Shown: positions 44,517-52,929 of the stretch, piece after piece
Layout of the letters: the number at the start of each line of letters is the position of its first letter
Numbering within the stretch: position 1 is the first letter of the stretch
NCBI GenBank assembly: GCA_033857955.1
Contig: JAWVCW010000023.1
Location: 5,243-69,242, forward strand
Direction: 5' to 3'
DNA from: Gaiellasilicea sp033857955
GTDB lineage: Bacteria > Actinomycetota > Thermoleophilia > Gaiellales > Gaiellaceae
Length of the DNA stretch: 64,000 nucleotides
Notes under the pieces: model-generated
Database searches by the model: none
The model's input: the letters and a program-made list of their open reading frames with translations, nothing else
Told to the model about the DNA's origin: nothing
Program-made: the position numbers and the translations under genes

Positions 44517-44921
44517 CTAGTGCAGCTGCGCGGCGGCGGCGCGGGGGCCGGTCGGCAGCCCGACCAGGCTCTCGTAGTCGCTGCCTAGCTGGGCCAGCAC
44601 TTGCCGCATCTCGCCTTCGCTGACCGCTTCGTTCAGCACTGCGAAGACGGCCTTGATCGCGGGCGCGGCTTGGTCGTTGGCCAGCGGCACGACGCGCGCG
44701 ACGCGGCGCTTGAACTCGGCCGGATCGAAGCGGCACGGCTCGGCCTCGTGCGGCAGGCAGGCGGCCAGGGGGTCCGGAAGCTGGGCCGCGAGATCGTCGG
44801 CCTCCCCCGGCGAGATGCGGGTGCTCAAGGTCACCAGGGTCGCCCGCACGACGAGCTCCGCGTGGTCGCGGTCGAAGCCGGTCAACTCCCGCACACGGCG
44901 CAAGAACTGTCCAGAGTCCAC
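44517..44921 (-). CDS. DUF2267-family protein
   Basis: A 134-residue all-helical protein starting at GTG 44921 after AGGAGGAG. It has two similar halves: FLRRVRELTGFDRDHAELVV with ISPGEADDLAAQLPDPL, and FKRRVARVVPLA with VSEGEMRQVLAQLGSDYESL. This is the DUF2267 pattern. Function unknown; such genes often sit among stress-response or phosphoribosyltransferase genes, as here. A longer upstream frame lacks a ribosome site. Confidence 0.82.
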   Translation of the reverse strand: MDSGQFLRRVRELTGFDRDHAELVVRATLVTLSTRISPGEADDLAAQLPDPLAACLPHEAEPCRFDPAEFKRRVARVVPLANDQAAPAIKAVFAVLNEAVSEGEMRQVLAQLGSDYESLVGLPTGPRAAAAQLH

Positions 44922-45039
44922 GGCTCTCCTCCTCGTATCGAAGTCGGACCGCTGGTACCCATAACGCCGCCGGCTAATCCGGCTCCGACGCGCCGCTCGG
45001 CGGCCGTTTAGCCCTCGCGCTGTTGGGAAGCGCCTTGGT

Positions 45040-45705
45040 GTGGAGACGAGACGCTTCCGTGACCGGAAGCAAGCGGGGCGGCTGCTCGCTGAACGTCTGC
45101 GCAAGTACGCCGCCAGGGACGACGTCGTCGTCCTCGCGTTGCCTCGCGGCGGCGTGCCTGTGGGCTATGAGGTCGCGAAGGAGCTCGGTGCCCCACTTGG
45201 CCTTCTGCTCGTCCGGAAGGTCGGTGTGCCGGGGCACGAGGAGCTGGCGATGGGCGCAATCGCCACCGGCGGCCTGCTGGTGCTCGACGACCAGCTCGTG
45301 CGAGCGCTTGGGATCGACGAGTCCCAGCTCCAGCGCGCGGTCGCCGCCGAGGCGCGCGAGCTCGAGCGGCGCGCGGCCGCGTACAACGGCAACCGCAATC
45401 CGCCTCAGCTCGAGGGCAAGACCGTGATCCTCGTCGACGACGGCCTGGCGACGGGCTCGACGATGCGAGCCGCGGCGCTCACCGTCCGCCAGCTGAATCC
45501 GGCGCGGATCGTCGTGGCCGTCCCGGTCGCGTCTGCGGAGACGTGCCAGGAGTTCGAGGACGTCGTCGACGAGATCCTCTGCGAGGTGACGCCGCAACCG
45601 TTCCGGGCAGTGGGGCTCTGGTACGACGACTTCTCGCAGACGAGCGACGACGAAGTGCGCGAGCTCCTGGCGCGCGCGGCCGGCGAGGTCGGGAAGCCGG
45701 AATGA
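45040..45705 (+). CDS. Phosphoribosyltransferase-domain protein
   Basis: A 221-residue type I phosphoribosyltransferase fold. Markers are VVVLALPRGGVPVGYEVA, LLLVRKVGVPGHEELAMG and the PRPP loop VILVDDGLATGSTM. This family often occurs with a dienelactone-hydrolase-like gene and an erythromycin-esterase-like gene, exactly as here. GTG 45040 is the start. The true substrate is not known. Confidence 0.88.
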   Translation: METRRFRDRKQAGRLLAERLRKYAARDDVVVLALPRGGVPVGYEVAKELGAPLGLLLVRKVGVPGHEELAMGAIATGGLLVLDDQLVRALGIDESQLQRAVAAEARELERRAAAYNGNRNPPQLEGKTVILVDDGLATGSTMRAAALTVRQLNPARIVVAVPVASAETCQEFEDVVDEILCEVTPQPFRAVGLWYDDFSQTSDDEVRELLARAAGEVGKPE

Positions 45706-46379
45706 GCGCCCAGCCCGGAGCCGCGGCGACGGACGTGCGCGTCGCAGTGGGCGACGCGGTGCTCGCCGGCGATCTGGTTCTCCCCGAGCATCCCGCCGGC
45801 ACCGTCCTCTTCGCCCACGGCAGTGGCTCGAGCAGGCACAGCCCGCGGAACCGCCTGGTCGCCGGCACGTTGAATCAGGCCGGCTTCGGCACGCTGCTCC
45901 TCGACTTGCTGACGCCGGCCGAGGAGCAGGCCGATCGGTTCACCGGTGAGCTCCGCTTCGACATCGACCTCCTCGCCCGCCGGCTCCTTGGAGCGATCGA
46001 ATGGCTCCGCGCCGGCCCGGCCCGGTCCCTTCGCATCGGTCTCTTCGGCGCCAGCACCGGGGCGGCTGCCGCGCTCGTCGCCGCGGCGGAGCGACTCGAC
46101 GACGTCGACGCCGTCGTTTCGCGCGGCGGCCGGCCTGATCTCGCGGGCGCGGCGCTCCGGGAGGTGCGCGCGCCCACCCTCCTGATCGTCGGCGGGGCCG
46201 ACGAGGTCGTCGTCGAGCTGAACCGCTGCGCGCTCGAGCTGCTGCCGCCGGAGAGCCGGCTCGAGATCGTGCCCGGCGCAACCCACCTGTTCGAGGAGCC
46301 CGGTGCGCTCGAGCAGGTCGCCTCGCTTGCGACCGACTGGTTTGCCCATTACTTGGGCGGAAGCGATGACGATCGCTGA
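45702..46379 (+). CDS. Dienelactone hydrolase-like alpha/beta hydrolase
   Basis: A 225-residue alpha/beta hydrolase. TVLFAHGSGSSRHSPRN is the oxyanion region, the Ser nucleophile is in GLFGASTGAAAAL, the Asp in VGGADEVV and the His in PGATHLFEE. It overlaps the phosphoribosyltransferase gene by four bases (ATGA) and the next gene by 14 bases, so the three are translated together. Substrate unknown. Confidence 0.88.
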   Translation: MSAQPGAAATDVRVAVGDAVLAGDLVLPEHPAGTVLFAHGSGSSRHSPRNRLVAGTLNQAGFGTLLLDLLTPAEEQADRFTGELRFDIDLLARRLLGAIEWLRAGPARSLRIGLFGASTGAAAALVAAAERLDDVDAVVSRGGRPDLAGAALREVRAPTLLIVGGADEVVVELNRCALELLPPESRLEIVPGATHLFEEPGALEQVASLATDWFAHYLGGSDDDR

Positions 46380-47643
46380 CGAGACGACGCCGCTCGACTA
46401 CGGTCAGCTGCTGGCAAGCACCGCCGGCAAGCGGTTCGTGCTGCTCGGCGAGGCGTCGCACGGAACGGACGAGTTCTACCGCGAGCGCGCCGAGATCACG
46501 AAGCGACTGATCGTCGAGCAAGGATTCACGGCCGTCGCCGCCGAGGCTGACTGGCCCGATGCCTACCGGGTCAATCTCTACGTGCGCGGCGAGAGCGACG
46601 ACGGGAGTCCCGAGGAGGCGCTCGAGGACTTCCGCCGCTTCCCGGCCTGGATGTGGCGCAACACCCAGGTGGTCGACTTCATCGCCTGGCTCCGCGGCTG
46701 GAACGACGCTCTGCCATCGGACGCACCCAAGGTCGGCTTCTACGGGCTCGACCTCTACAGCCTCTACACCTCGATGGAGGCGGTCGTCGCCTACCTCGAG
46801 GAGATCGATCCCGAGGCGGCGGAGCGCGCGCGCCAGCGCTATTCGTGCTTCGACCACTTCGGCGTCGATCCGCAGGTGTACGCCTACGCAGTCGCAAGCG
46901 GGAGCGCGGAGCCGTGCGAGCAAGAGGTCGTCGAGCAGCTGCTCGAGCTCCGGCAGCTCGCCGCCGACACGGGAGGCGAGCGGCATCTCGACGAGGACCG
47001 GCGCTTCTACGCCGAGCAGAACGGGCGTCTGGTCGTGAACGCCGAAGAGTACTACCGCGCCGTGTTCCGAGGAGGAGCGCCGAGCTGGAACCTGCGTGAC
47101 CGCCACATGGCGGAGACCCTCGACGAGCTCGTCAGCCACCTCGAGCCGAGACAGGGCCCCACAAGCGTCGCGGTCTGGGCGCACAACTCGCACGTGGGCG
47201 ATGCGCGGGCGACGGAGATGGCCGAGCGAGGCGAGCTGAACATCGGCGAGCTCGTGCGCGAGCACCACGGCGACTCGGCGCTCAACATCGGCTTCACAAC
47301 CTACAAGGGCACGGTCACCGCCGCCTCCGACTGGGGAGCGCCGGCGCAACGAAAGCGCGTCCGCGCAGCTCTGGCGGGGAGCTGGGAATCGGTCTTCCAC
47401 CAGACCGCCGTGCCACGGTTCGTGCTCCAGCCGGACCAGCTGGAGGGATCGCGGCTCGAGCGTGCGATCGGGGTCATCTACCGGCCCGACACCGAGCGCA
47501 TCTCGCATTACTTCCGCGCCAGGCTCGCGGACCAGTTCGACACCGTTATCCACCTCGACGAGACGCATGCGGTCGAGCCGCTCGAGCCGACGAGCGAATG
47601 GGAGGCCGGCGAGCTCCCGGAGACGTACCCCTGGGCCGTCTGA
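46366..47643 (+). CDS. Erythromycin esterase-family protein
   Basis: A 425-residue protein of the erythromycin esterase superfamily (EreA-like fold). Conserved parts are VLLGEASHGTDEFYRERAEI, AAEADWPDAYRVN, GFYGLDLYSLY and AVWAHNSHVGDARATEM, with the Glu and His residues of the active site. Members outside resistance plasmids are widespread and mostly uncharacterised, so antibiotic hydrolysis should not be assumed. ATG 46366 follows from overlap with the hydrolase gene. Confidence 0.88.
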   Translation: MTIADETTPLDYGQLLASTAGKRFVLLGEASHGTDEFYRERAEITKRLIVEQGFTAVAAEADWPDAYRVNLYVRGESDDGSPEEALEDFRRFPAWMWRNTQVVDFIAWLRGWNDALPSDAPKVGFYGLDLYSLYTSMEAVVAYLEEIDPEAAERARQRYSCFDHFGVDPQVYAYAVASGSAEPCEQEVVEQLLELRQLAADTGGERHLDEDRRFYAEQNGRLVVNAEEYYRAVFRGGAPSWNLRDRHMAETLDELVSHLEPRQGPTSVAVWAHNSHVGDARATEMAERGELNIGELVREHHGDSALNIGFTTYKGTVTAASDWGAPAQRKRVRAALAGSWESVFHQTAVPRFVLQPDQLEGSRLERAIGVIYRPDTERISHYFRARLADQFDTVIHLDETHAVEPLEPTSEWEAGELPETYPWAV

Positions 47644-47711
47644 CGTCACTGACGCCGACCAAGCGGCTGCCACTCTTCACCGGTCGCTCGAACCCTAAGC
47701 TCGCACAGGCG

Positions 47712-48099
47712 ATGAAAACGGGATCGGTACCGGCGAGCCGGCATCCAGATCGGGATCAACTGGAGCTGGCTGGTCGTCTTCGCGCTCATCACCTGGACGC
47801 TGGCGGCGGGCATCTTCCCGCAGCGTCGTCGAGAACGGAAGGATCATTGGCCTACTGCCATTCCGTTGCGTTGCGGAGGTGCCGCGGGCCGAGTGGGAGA
47901 CGCGCACCGTGCGTGACTGCATGATTCCGCTCGAGCAGGTGCCAAGGCTCCCCGAGAACGAGGAGCTCGTGGACGCGCTCGCGGAACGACCAAGAGCCCA
48001 GTCCATCGCGGGCTCGTGCTTGAGGCCGGCCGGCTCGCCGGACTCCTGTCGCTCAGCGACGTCGCCCGCGCCCTGGAGATCCGGTCCGCGCAACGGTAG
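47712..48099 (+). pseudogene. Decayed site-2 protease with CBS domain
   Basis: Pieces of an M50-type membrane protease are present in shifted frames. GIQIGINWSWLVVFALITWT is the first helix. The region with the HExxH site is missing. GRIIGLLPFRCVAEVPRAEW then continues into TVRDCMIPLEQVPRLPENEE, and after another shift LVLEAGRLAGLLSLSDVARA completes a CBS domain before a stop. Internal deletion plus frameshifts mean it cannot be a working protease. Confidence 0.75.
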
Positions 48100-48152
48100 C
48101 GGCCCCACGCCGTCCAAACACGGTCGCCCTGGTTGAGAGCAGCCTCCGCAAG

Positions 48153-48989
48153 TTGAAGGAGTGGCTGCCCATCCTCATCGAGTTGCGCGACTTAATCGAG
48201 TCGAGAGCGCTCGTCTTCATGCCTTACTTCGTCACTCCGTCTTTCCCCTACAGTGGGGACGCGCCCGCTCTGAAGTCGTCGCTCAAGAAGCTCAGGATGC
48301 GACCTCAGGAGCATCCGCAGGTCTCCCGCGCGGTAGGGCTAGAGCCCAATCTCGACATCCTTCAAGACCCGAATTACCGCGACCGCATTGCGGAGGCAGC
48401 GGCTGACTCTCGTCTCGAGTACTTCAGCGATACGGAGGTGATTGGCGCCTGGCTGAACTCGCGAATTTTGAACCTGGACCCAGTGTTTCCAAATCGCACG
48501 ATGTTCGATTGGGCCGCCAATCTCTACTTCGATGAGGATCAAGGCACGAATGATCTAACAAGTGATCTGATCTCCATGGACATCCTGCCGTTCGGTGGTG
48601 CCGAAGGTATCTCGATAGATCACTTGGTGAAGCTTCGAAGAGACGAGGAGGTCTTCAGCCACGTTCGCCGTGTTGTCGTTTCCTGCAAGGAGTTCCTTGA
48701 GAAGGATCTTGGTCCGGAGTCATCACGGGCGGGAGTGAGTGCAGCATGCCGCACATTTCTCGGCGACCACCTTGACAACTACGAACGACGATCGGTCTTA
48801 AAGTTCATTGATGAGAACCCGATCGCCGGCATCGGAGTCGCCGTCGCGATCGGGGCGGCGCTCATACCGATAGCGCCGATTTACGGCCTAATCGGGGGTG
48901 CTGTTTTGACCCCACAGGTCGCTCGCGTGGTTCAGCGCAGATTCGATCCAAAACGCCGCGCGATCGGACATCTCCAAGCTCTGCTCTGA
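48153..48989 (+). CDS. Hypothetical protein, possibly 5'-truncated
   Basis: A 278-residue protein from TTG 48153; the frame is open further upstream and no good ribosome site is seen, so the N-terminus may be lost. The body is soluble. A hydrophobic hairpin near the C-terminus (IGVAVAIGAALIPIAPIYGL) is followed by a basic tail, RRFDPKRRAIGH. Base composition is clearly lower in GC than the surroundings, suggesting recent transfer. No family recognised. It lies just outside the tRNA-Thr-flanked element. Confidence 0.65.
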   Translation: MKEWLPILIELRDLIESRALVFMPYFVTPSFPYSGDAPALKSSLKKLRMRPQEHPQVSRAVGLEPNLDILQDPNYRDRIAEAAADSRLEYFSDTEVIGAWLNSRILNLDPVFPNRTMFDWAANLYFDEDQGTNDLTSDLISMDILPFGGAEGISIDHLVKLRRDEEVFSHVRRVVVSCKEFLEKDLGPESSRAGVSAACRTFLGDHLDNYERRSVLKFIDENPIAGIGVAVAIGAALIPIAPIYGLIGGAVLTPQVARVVQRRFDPKRRAIGHLQALL

Positions 48990-49163
48990 ACAGCCGGCAA
49001 CGCAGGACACCTCGCTATGCAGTGCAGCGTAAAATTGCGCGGTGCGCCAAGGGACGCGACAGGACGCGCCCCAGAGTCAACGGTCGCCCCAATTTGGCTC
49101 GGCCGACGACGTGGAACTGGAGCACCTCTGTACCCAAGGGGGTGCCCCGTCCTGCGCCAACCG

Positions 49164-49264
49164 TCTGTTCAAGCCGAACCGCTGACGCCTGCGGGGTGTT
49201 GGGGACAGGTTCGCGCGTCTATCCGTAGATTGGGAGACCATGAAAAGGGCCATTTGCTGGCCCC
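49164..49264. repeat. tRNA-downstream repeat, copy 2
   Basis: A diverged copy of the tRNA-Thr downstream flank. It has CTGTTCAAGCC, one TTGGGGACAGG and the hairpin AAAAGGGCCA/TGGCCCC, whose minus-strand reading ends in a U run like a tRNA terminator. It is immediately followed by the tRNA-Thr 3' fragment. Apart from this and the fragment, 48990-49732 shows no gene. Confidence 0.6.
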
Positions 49265-49272
49265 TTCATTAG

Positions 49273-49319
49273 AGCCCTCTGACGGACTCGAACCGTCGAC
49301 CCCCTCCTTACCATGGAGG
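49273..49319 (-). repeat. tRNA-Thr 3' fragment, left attachment-like copy
   Basis: 47 bases identical to 52930-52976. They cover the 3' acceptor strand, T arm, variable loop and anticodon stem-loop of tRNA-Thr(GGT), in the same orientation as the intact gene. The 5' half is missing. This is the classic footprint left at the distal end of an element that integrates into a tRNA 3' end. Confidence 0.85.
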
Positions 49320-49732
49320 ATTGGAGCTGTGGCAGCGGGCACCGGGATCGCCCGGATCTGGCTCCTTTTCCTGCACTGAGCGCCGATTGATCCTAGTCTT
49401 GCCCGTCCTCGTGAAAGCCCTGAGACAGCCTCAGGAGCCCAGAACCTGTCACCAGAATCAGTCCCCAGAGGCACTCCGGGCGATGGTGGTTGGCAGTTGA
49501 AGAAGGCCACCTGCGTGATGAAGAGCTTTCAGGGAGGGTTTGTAACGGTGCAGGAGGAGCATCTGGTACTGGCGTGTCGTGTTGGGCGAGGATGGAGGCT
49601 CGTCGTTTCCCGTTGCCCGCGGCTGCCGACTTGACAGATTGACTGTATGCGCGAGAGTATGCGCGGTCCCGATGACCATTGTCCAAGTGTTGGTGTGCGT
49701 GCGAGAGCGAGCGCGTTAGAGGAGAAGTCTCT

Positions 49733-50653
49733 GTGGCCGACTCCGCTGACACCCGGTCTGTTTTTGTTGTGCACGGTCGCGATCGCGCTGCGAGAGTTGC
49801 GATGTTTGCTTTCCTGAGGTCGTTAGGGCTGCGCCCGCTTGAGTGGTCGCAGGCGGTTTCCCGTACCGGATCTGCGACGCCGTATGTAGGCGAGATTCTC
49901 GACGCAGCGTTCGATGGAGCGAGGGCGGTCATCGTCTTGTTCACTCCTGACGATGTGACGATGTTGCGCGACGAGTTTCGCGTTGACGGCGATCCGGAGT
50001 GGGAGTCGATGCTTACCGGACAGGCGCGGCCGAACGTGTTATTTGAGGCTGGGATGGCGTTCGGACGCGACGATAAGCGGACCCTACTCGTCGAGTTTGG
50101 AAAGCTGCGACCGTTCAGCGACGTCGGCGGCAGACATGTATTGCGTTTTGACGGCACCATTGGTCACCGGCAGGCACTGGCAGTGCGTCTTCGCGACGCT
50201 GGTTGCGAGGTCGACATGGACGGTGAGGATTGGCACACCGCTGGCGACTTTTCCTACGGGCAAAAGGCACCGCGACCGGCAGGGCAGTCAGAAGCGGGGG
50301 CGATCTCCTCGGTTGCCGTCGAGCTGCCGTCATCGCTGATGCAGCTGCAGCTCGGACTTACGATCGCTCCGACAGGCGAGGGGCGCTACGACCTAACCAT
50401 CAGCAATAACGGCTTCGATCCTGTTCTCGGGCTGAGACTCGAGCTCGATGAGAGCGCGCCGTTCTACCTGTTCTCGCGGGGAGACAGCGAAGCTCAACTT
50501 CCACCTGGAGGAATCGTGTGCGTGACCCTAGCTGCCCTCGGCGACGACGCGGGCTTGGATCATTTGCCGTTCCACATCTCCGGGCGGGTCGCGGATGACA
50601 ATGCCTTCGAGGAAATTGCCCATCTGACGTACTCGGCCGACAAGGCATTGTGA
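49733..50653 (+). CDS. TIR-like nucleotide-binding effector with beta-rich tail
   Basis: About 306 residues from GTG 49733 after GAGGAG. Residues 10-155 match the TIR-like domain of predicted nucleotide-binding proteins (the CAP12/Pycsar-effector type). It has SVFVVHGRDRAARVAMFAFL, RAVIVLFTPDDVTMLRDEF and ARPNVLFEAGMAFGRDDKRT, with the putative catalytic Glu in FEAGM. Such TIRs cleave NAD+ in abortive infection. Residues 185-306 look like a beta-sandwich of unknown family. It overlaps the next gene by four bases (GTGA). No cyclase or STING gene accompanies it. Confidence 0.82.
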   Translation: MADSADTRSVFVVHGRDRAARVAMFAFLRSLGLRPLEWSQAVSRTGSATPYVGEILDAAFDGARAVIVLFTPDDVTMLRDEFRVDGDPEWESMLTGQARPNVLFEAGMAFGRDDKRTLLVEFGKLRPFSDVGGRHVLRFDGTIGHRQALAVRLRDAGCEVDMDGEDWHTAGDFSYGQKAPRPAGQSEAGAISSVAVELPSSLMQLQLGLTIAPTGEGRYDLTISNNGFDPVLGLRLELDESAPFYLFSRGDSEAQLPPGGIVCVTLAALGDDAGLDHLPFHISGRVADDNAFEEIAHLTYSADKAL

Positions 50654-52125
50654 TCGTCAGTCCGTTTTCGGCGTTTCGCAATACGGAACCCAGGCTCCTC
50701 TGGGACCCGACTGTGCACAAGTACTTTGGCGAAGATCTCCGATTCTTCATCCTGAAGCTTGAGAACTCTTCGACTGAGCCGTTGCGCTTACTTGAAGGGC
50801 TCTGCGAGCGCGCGGGCGTCAAGTCCTATTGCGTCTACAAGCTCTACGGGTACTACGACGCGCTGCTGAAGGTGTGGACCAACACCGAGGGCGCGAGCGA
50901 TCTTGAGGAAAAACTCGATCCCGGTGAGACCGCTGAGATCGTGTCTGCGATCGACTTTCACGTTCATCGAACGTTTTATGACGACTGGAGTGCACACGCA
51001 GGCGTGGCCGATGATCGCTACCTCACGTCGCACGAGAAGGACATCGTCCTTCTTGCGGAAGGTACGGGAAGCGCTGCTGAAGTCCGCGGCGCCGTCGACC
51101 GCTTGCGTGGCGCCCGACTGCTTCACTATTACGCCCCGGGCGAAATTTTCTCGCCGCGAGACTTTCCACTCATCAAGTTCTATAGCAGCGTTAGCTTCGG
51201 CCGCAAGGGCGAGCAGATCAGCGACATCCGCGCCGCGGTAGCCGAACAATTCAAGGAAGTTCGCTTGAAGTCTCTCTATGTCGGCGCGGCCCTTGGCGAT
51301 AACGCAGAGTGTCTTGTCGAGGGGCTTATCGCCGCCCACGACTACCCTCACCTCGACGAATGGACCGACCGATTCTACGGATCTCTGCGGATCGAGAATC
51401 GGATGACTCTGCTCATTGCGAATCCTGAGTCTCCTGAAGTTGACATCCTCAACACTCGCGGTACTGGTCTGGGCACGAACGGCCATCGGCTTCGACGCCT
51501 GGTCGGCGATAAGTACGCCGCCATGCTTCGGTCTCTTCCGCCCGAGGAGCAAACGGAGATTGTCGATGTATTCTCGGAGTTCCGCGTGGAGGCGTTGAAT
51601 AGCCGGTTCGAGCGCTACTTTCTGGGCATCTGCGAGGCACGGATTGCGCGGGAGGAGGAACTCTTGGGTGAGAAGCTGAGCTTCTTGCAACAGCTTGAGC
51701 GTGTGGCGATGACCCAACTGCGCGCAGGCGTCTTGCAACCCGCATTCGGCGAGAGCTGGCATACGGTCTTAAACGAGGTCGCGATCGAATTGATGGCAAA
51801 GAAGAAGCGACAGCGGATGATCGAGCTCGACGCTTCGACGAAGGAACCACTACTTGGACTGGGGGAGGCGATCGGCGCCGTCCGCGAACTGGTGAATCGG
51901 AAGCTCGTCGACGACGCTGTCGTTGTCGCCCAAATCGGCAACGAGTGGGAGAGCCGGCTCATGAAGGCAGTGGAACTCCGGAACAAATGGGCCCACGGTG
52001 ACATCGGGAGCTGGCTCCATCGCGGCGGGCCGTGGAAGGGCTGGCCCGACGTGGCTAGGCGTGCATGCGCGGCCGGATTGGTCTATAACACGTTAGCGGC
52101 CAGTAGTATGGCCCTCGAGAAGTGA
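50650..52125 (+). CDS. Unknown protein with C-terminal HEPN-like RX4H motif
   Basis: A 491-residue soluble protein. The C-terminal helical part contains VELRNKWAHGD, an RX4H motif with Asn after Arg (residues 444-449), as in HEPN ribonucleases of toxin and defence systems. A helical region around 340-400 precedes it. The N-terminal 270 residues have two stretches (YGYYDALLKVW and KSLYVGAALGDNAECLV contexts) that could be small ferredoxin-like, Lrp-effector-type domains; that is tentative. Coupled translation with the TIR gene indicates joint function. No known family assigned. Confidence 0.75.
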   Translation: MIVSPFSAFRNTEPRLLWDPTVHKYFGEDLRFFILKLENSSTEPLRLLEGLCERAGVKSYCVYKLYGYYDALLKVWTNTEGASDLEEKLDPGETAEIVSAIDFHVHRTFYDDWSAHAGVADDRYLTSHEKDIVLLAEGTGSAAEVRGAVDRLRGARLLHYYAPGEIFSPRDFPLIKFYSSVSFGRKGEQISDIRAAVAEQFKEVRLKSLYVGAALGDNAECLVEGLIAAHDYPHLDEWTDRFYGSLRIENRMTLLIANPESPEVDILNTRGTGLGTNGHRLRRLVGDKYAAMLRSLPPEEQTEIVDVFSEFRVEALNSRFERYFLGICEARIAREEELLGEKLSFLQQLERVAMTQLRAGVLQPAFGESWHTVLNEVAIELMAKKKRQRMIELDASTKEPLLGLGEAIGAVRELVNRKLVDDAVVVAQIGNEWESRLMKAVELRNKWAHGDIGSWLHRGGPWKGWPDVARRACAAGLVYNTLAASSMALEK

Positions 52126-52135
52126 AGGAGCGAGC

Positions 52136-52363
52136 GTGAGCGTTCATCGGGAATTGACGGCCGAGGATCGGGAGTGGGAGGCGTTTCGGGCTGAGGTAGT
52201 AGGCCGTCTCGAGCCGAGGTCCCTGGAGGATGATGTTCTCCTATCCGAGACGTTTCGACCACGTCGGAGGCGATCCGCCGCGTCGGATTCGACCTCAGCG
52301 CGCACTCCGGGCATCCTTCTGTGGTTCTCCCGCATTTGGCGCTGGGACGTCGCGCCTCGGTAG
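52136..52363 (+). CDS. Small hypothetical third gene, maybe truncated
   Basis: 75 residues from GTG 52136, ten bases after the HEPN-like gene, with AAGGAG at good spacing. The first 40 residues (SVHRELTAEDREWEAFRAEV onward) look like a real helical protein. After about residue 42 the sequence turns Arg/Ser-rich and non-coding in character, suggesting a frameshift or truncated end. It could be the remains of an antitoxin-like or regulatory partner. Confidence 0.4.
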   Translation: MSVHRELTAEDREWEAFRAEVVGRLEPRSLEDDVLLSETFRPRRRRSAASDSTSARTPGILLWFSRIWRWDVAPR

Positions 52364-52750
52364 CGCGCGCGTAGTTTTCTGCCCCATCGGCGTGACCTGA
52401 TTGGCGGGCGACGTTCGAAAGCTCCCTCCAACTCGAGCGGCTGCTCCTCCCCCAGCACTGGCATGAAGCTCTCGTAGTCGCTCGTCAGCGCGGCCCGCCA
52501 AAGGTTGCGGCGGCGGGATTGCTCGGGTCGTTTGAGTGGCTGAGCGCGCCTCGGCTGACGCGCGGATGGAGCCGGCGCGGAGCGTTCCCTTTGACCTCGA
52601 GTGCGTGTACCGTCCACTCAGGCGCAAGCGCTGCGCTAGGCAAATCGCCCCGAGGACCTGTTCCCAGCGATAGCCGATCGACCGCGGCGGCCGCGCGGAG
52701 GCCAGCCTCGCGCGATCTCATGCGGTTCTGGGGTGCTGCCGATATCCGTA
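52364..52750. other. Gene-free right part of the element
   Basis: 387 bases without a supportable gene. GC is high again, unlike the TIR and HEPN-like genes. No terminator or repeat is clear until the tRNA-downstream repeat begins near 52751. Confidence 0.5.
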
Positions 52751-52924
52751 CGGCGCGAGGCCCTCCGTTGTATGGAGGTACTTCGCGTTGCCGAAGGCTT
52801 CTGTTCAAGCCAAAAACGAAGAGCCGCCGCAGCGCAGGGGACAGAGCTTGGGGACAGGTCGGTGGGAACATGCAGCGACGATCGGTGGATGCGCAAGCAT
52901 AAAAAGGGCTATGTGCAGGCCCTT
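52751..52924. repeat. tRNA-downstream repeat, copy 3, with tRNA-Thr terminator
   Basis: This is the sequence directly downstream of the intact tRNA-Thr on the minus strand. It contains GGGGACAG twice and CATGCAGCGACGATCGG. At 52901-52924 lies a hairpin whose minus-strand reading ends in a U5 run, a likely tRNA terminator. It matches copy 1 at 35353-35526 over its length and copy 2 in part. Confidence 0.7.
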
Positions 52925-52929
52925 CTCGA

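Noticed and set aside
46366..47643. Antibiotic resistance by the erythromycin-esterase-family gene
   Set aside because: Chromosomal members beside phosphoribosyltransferase and hydrolase genes are widespread and uncharacterised. Nothing in the sequence supports a macrolide substrate.
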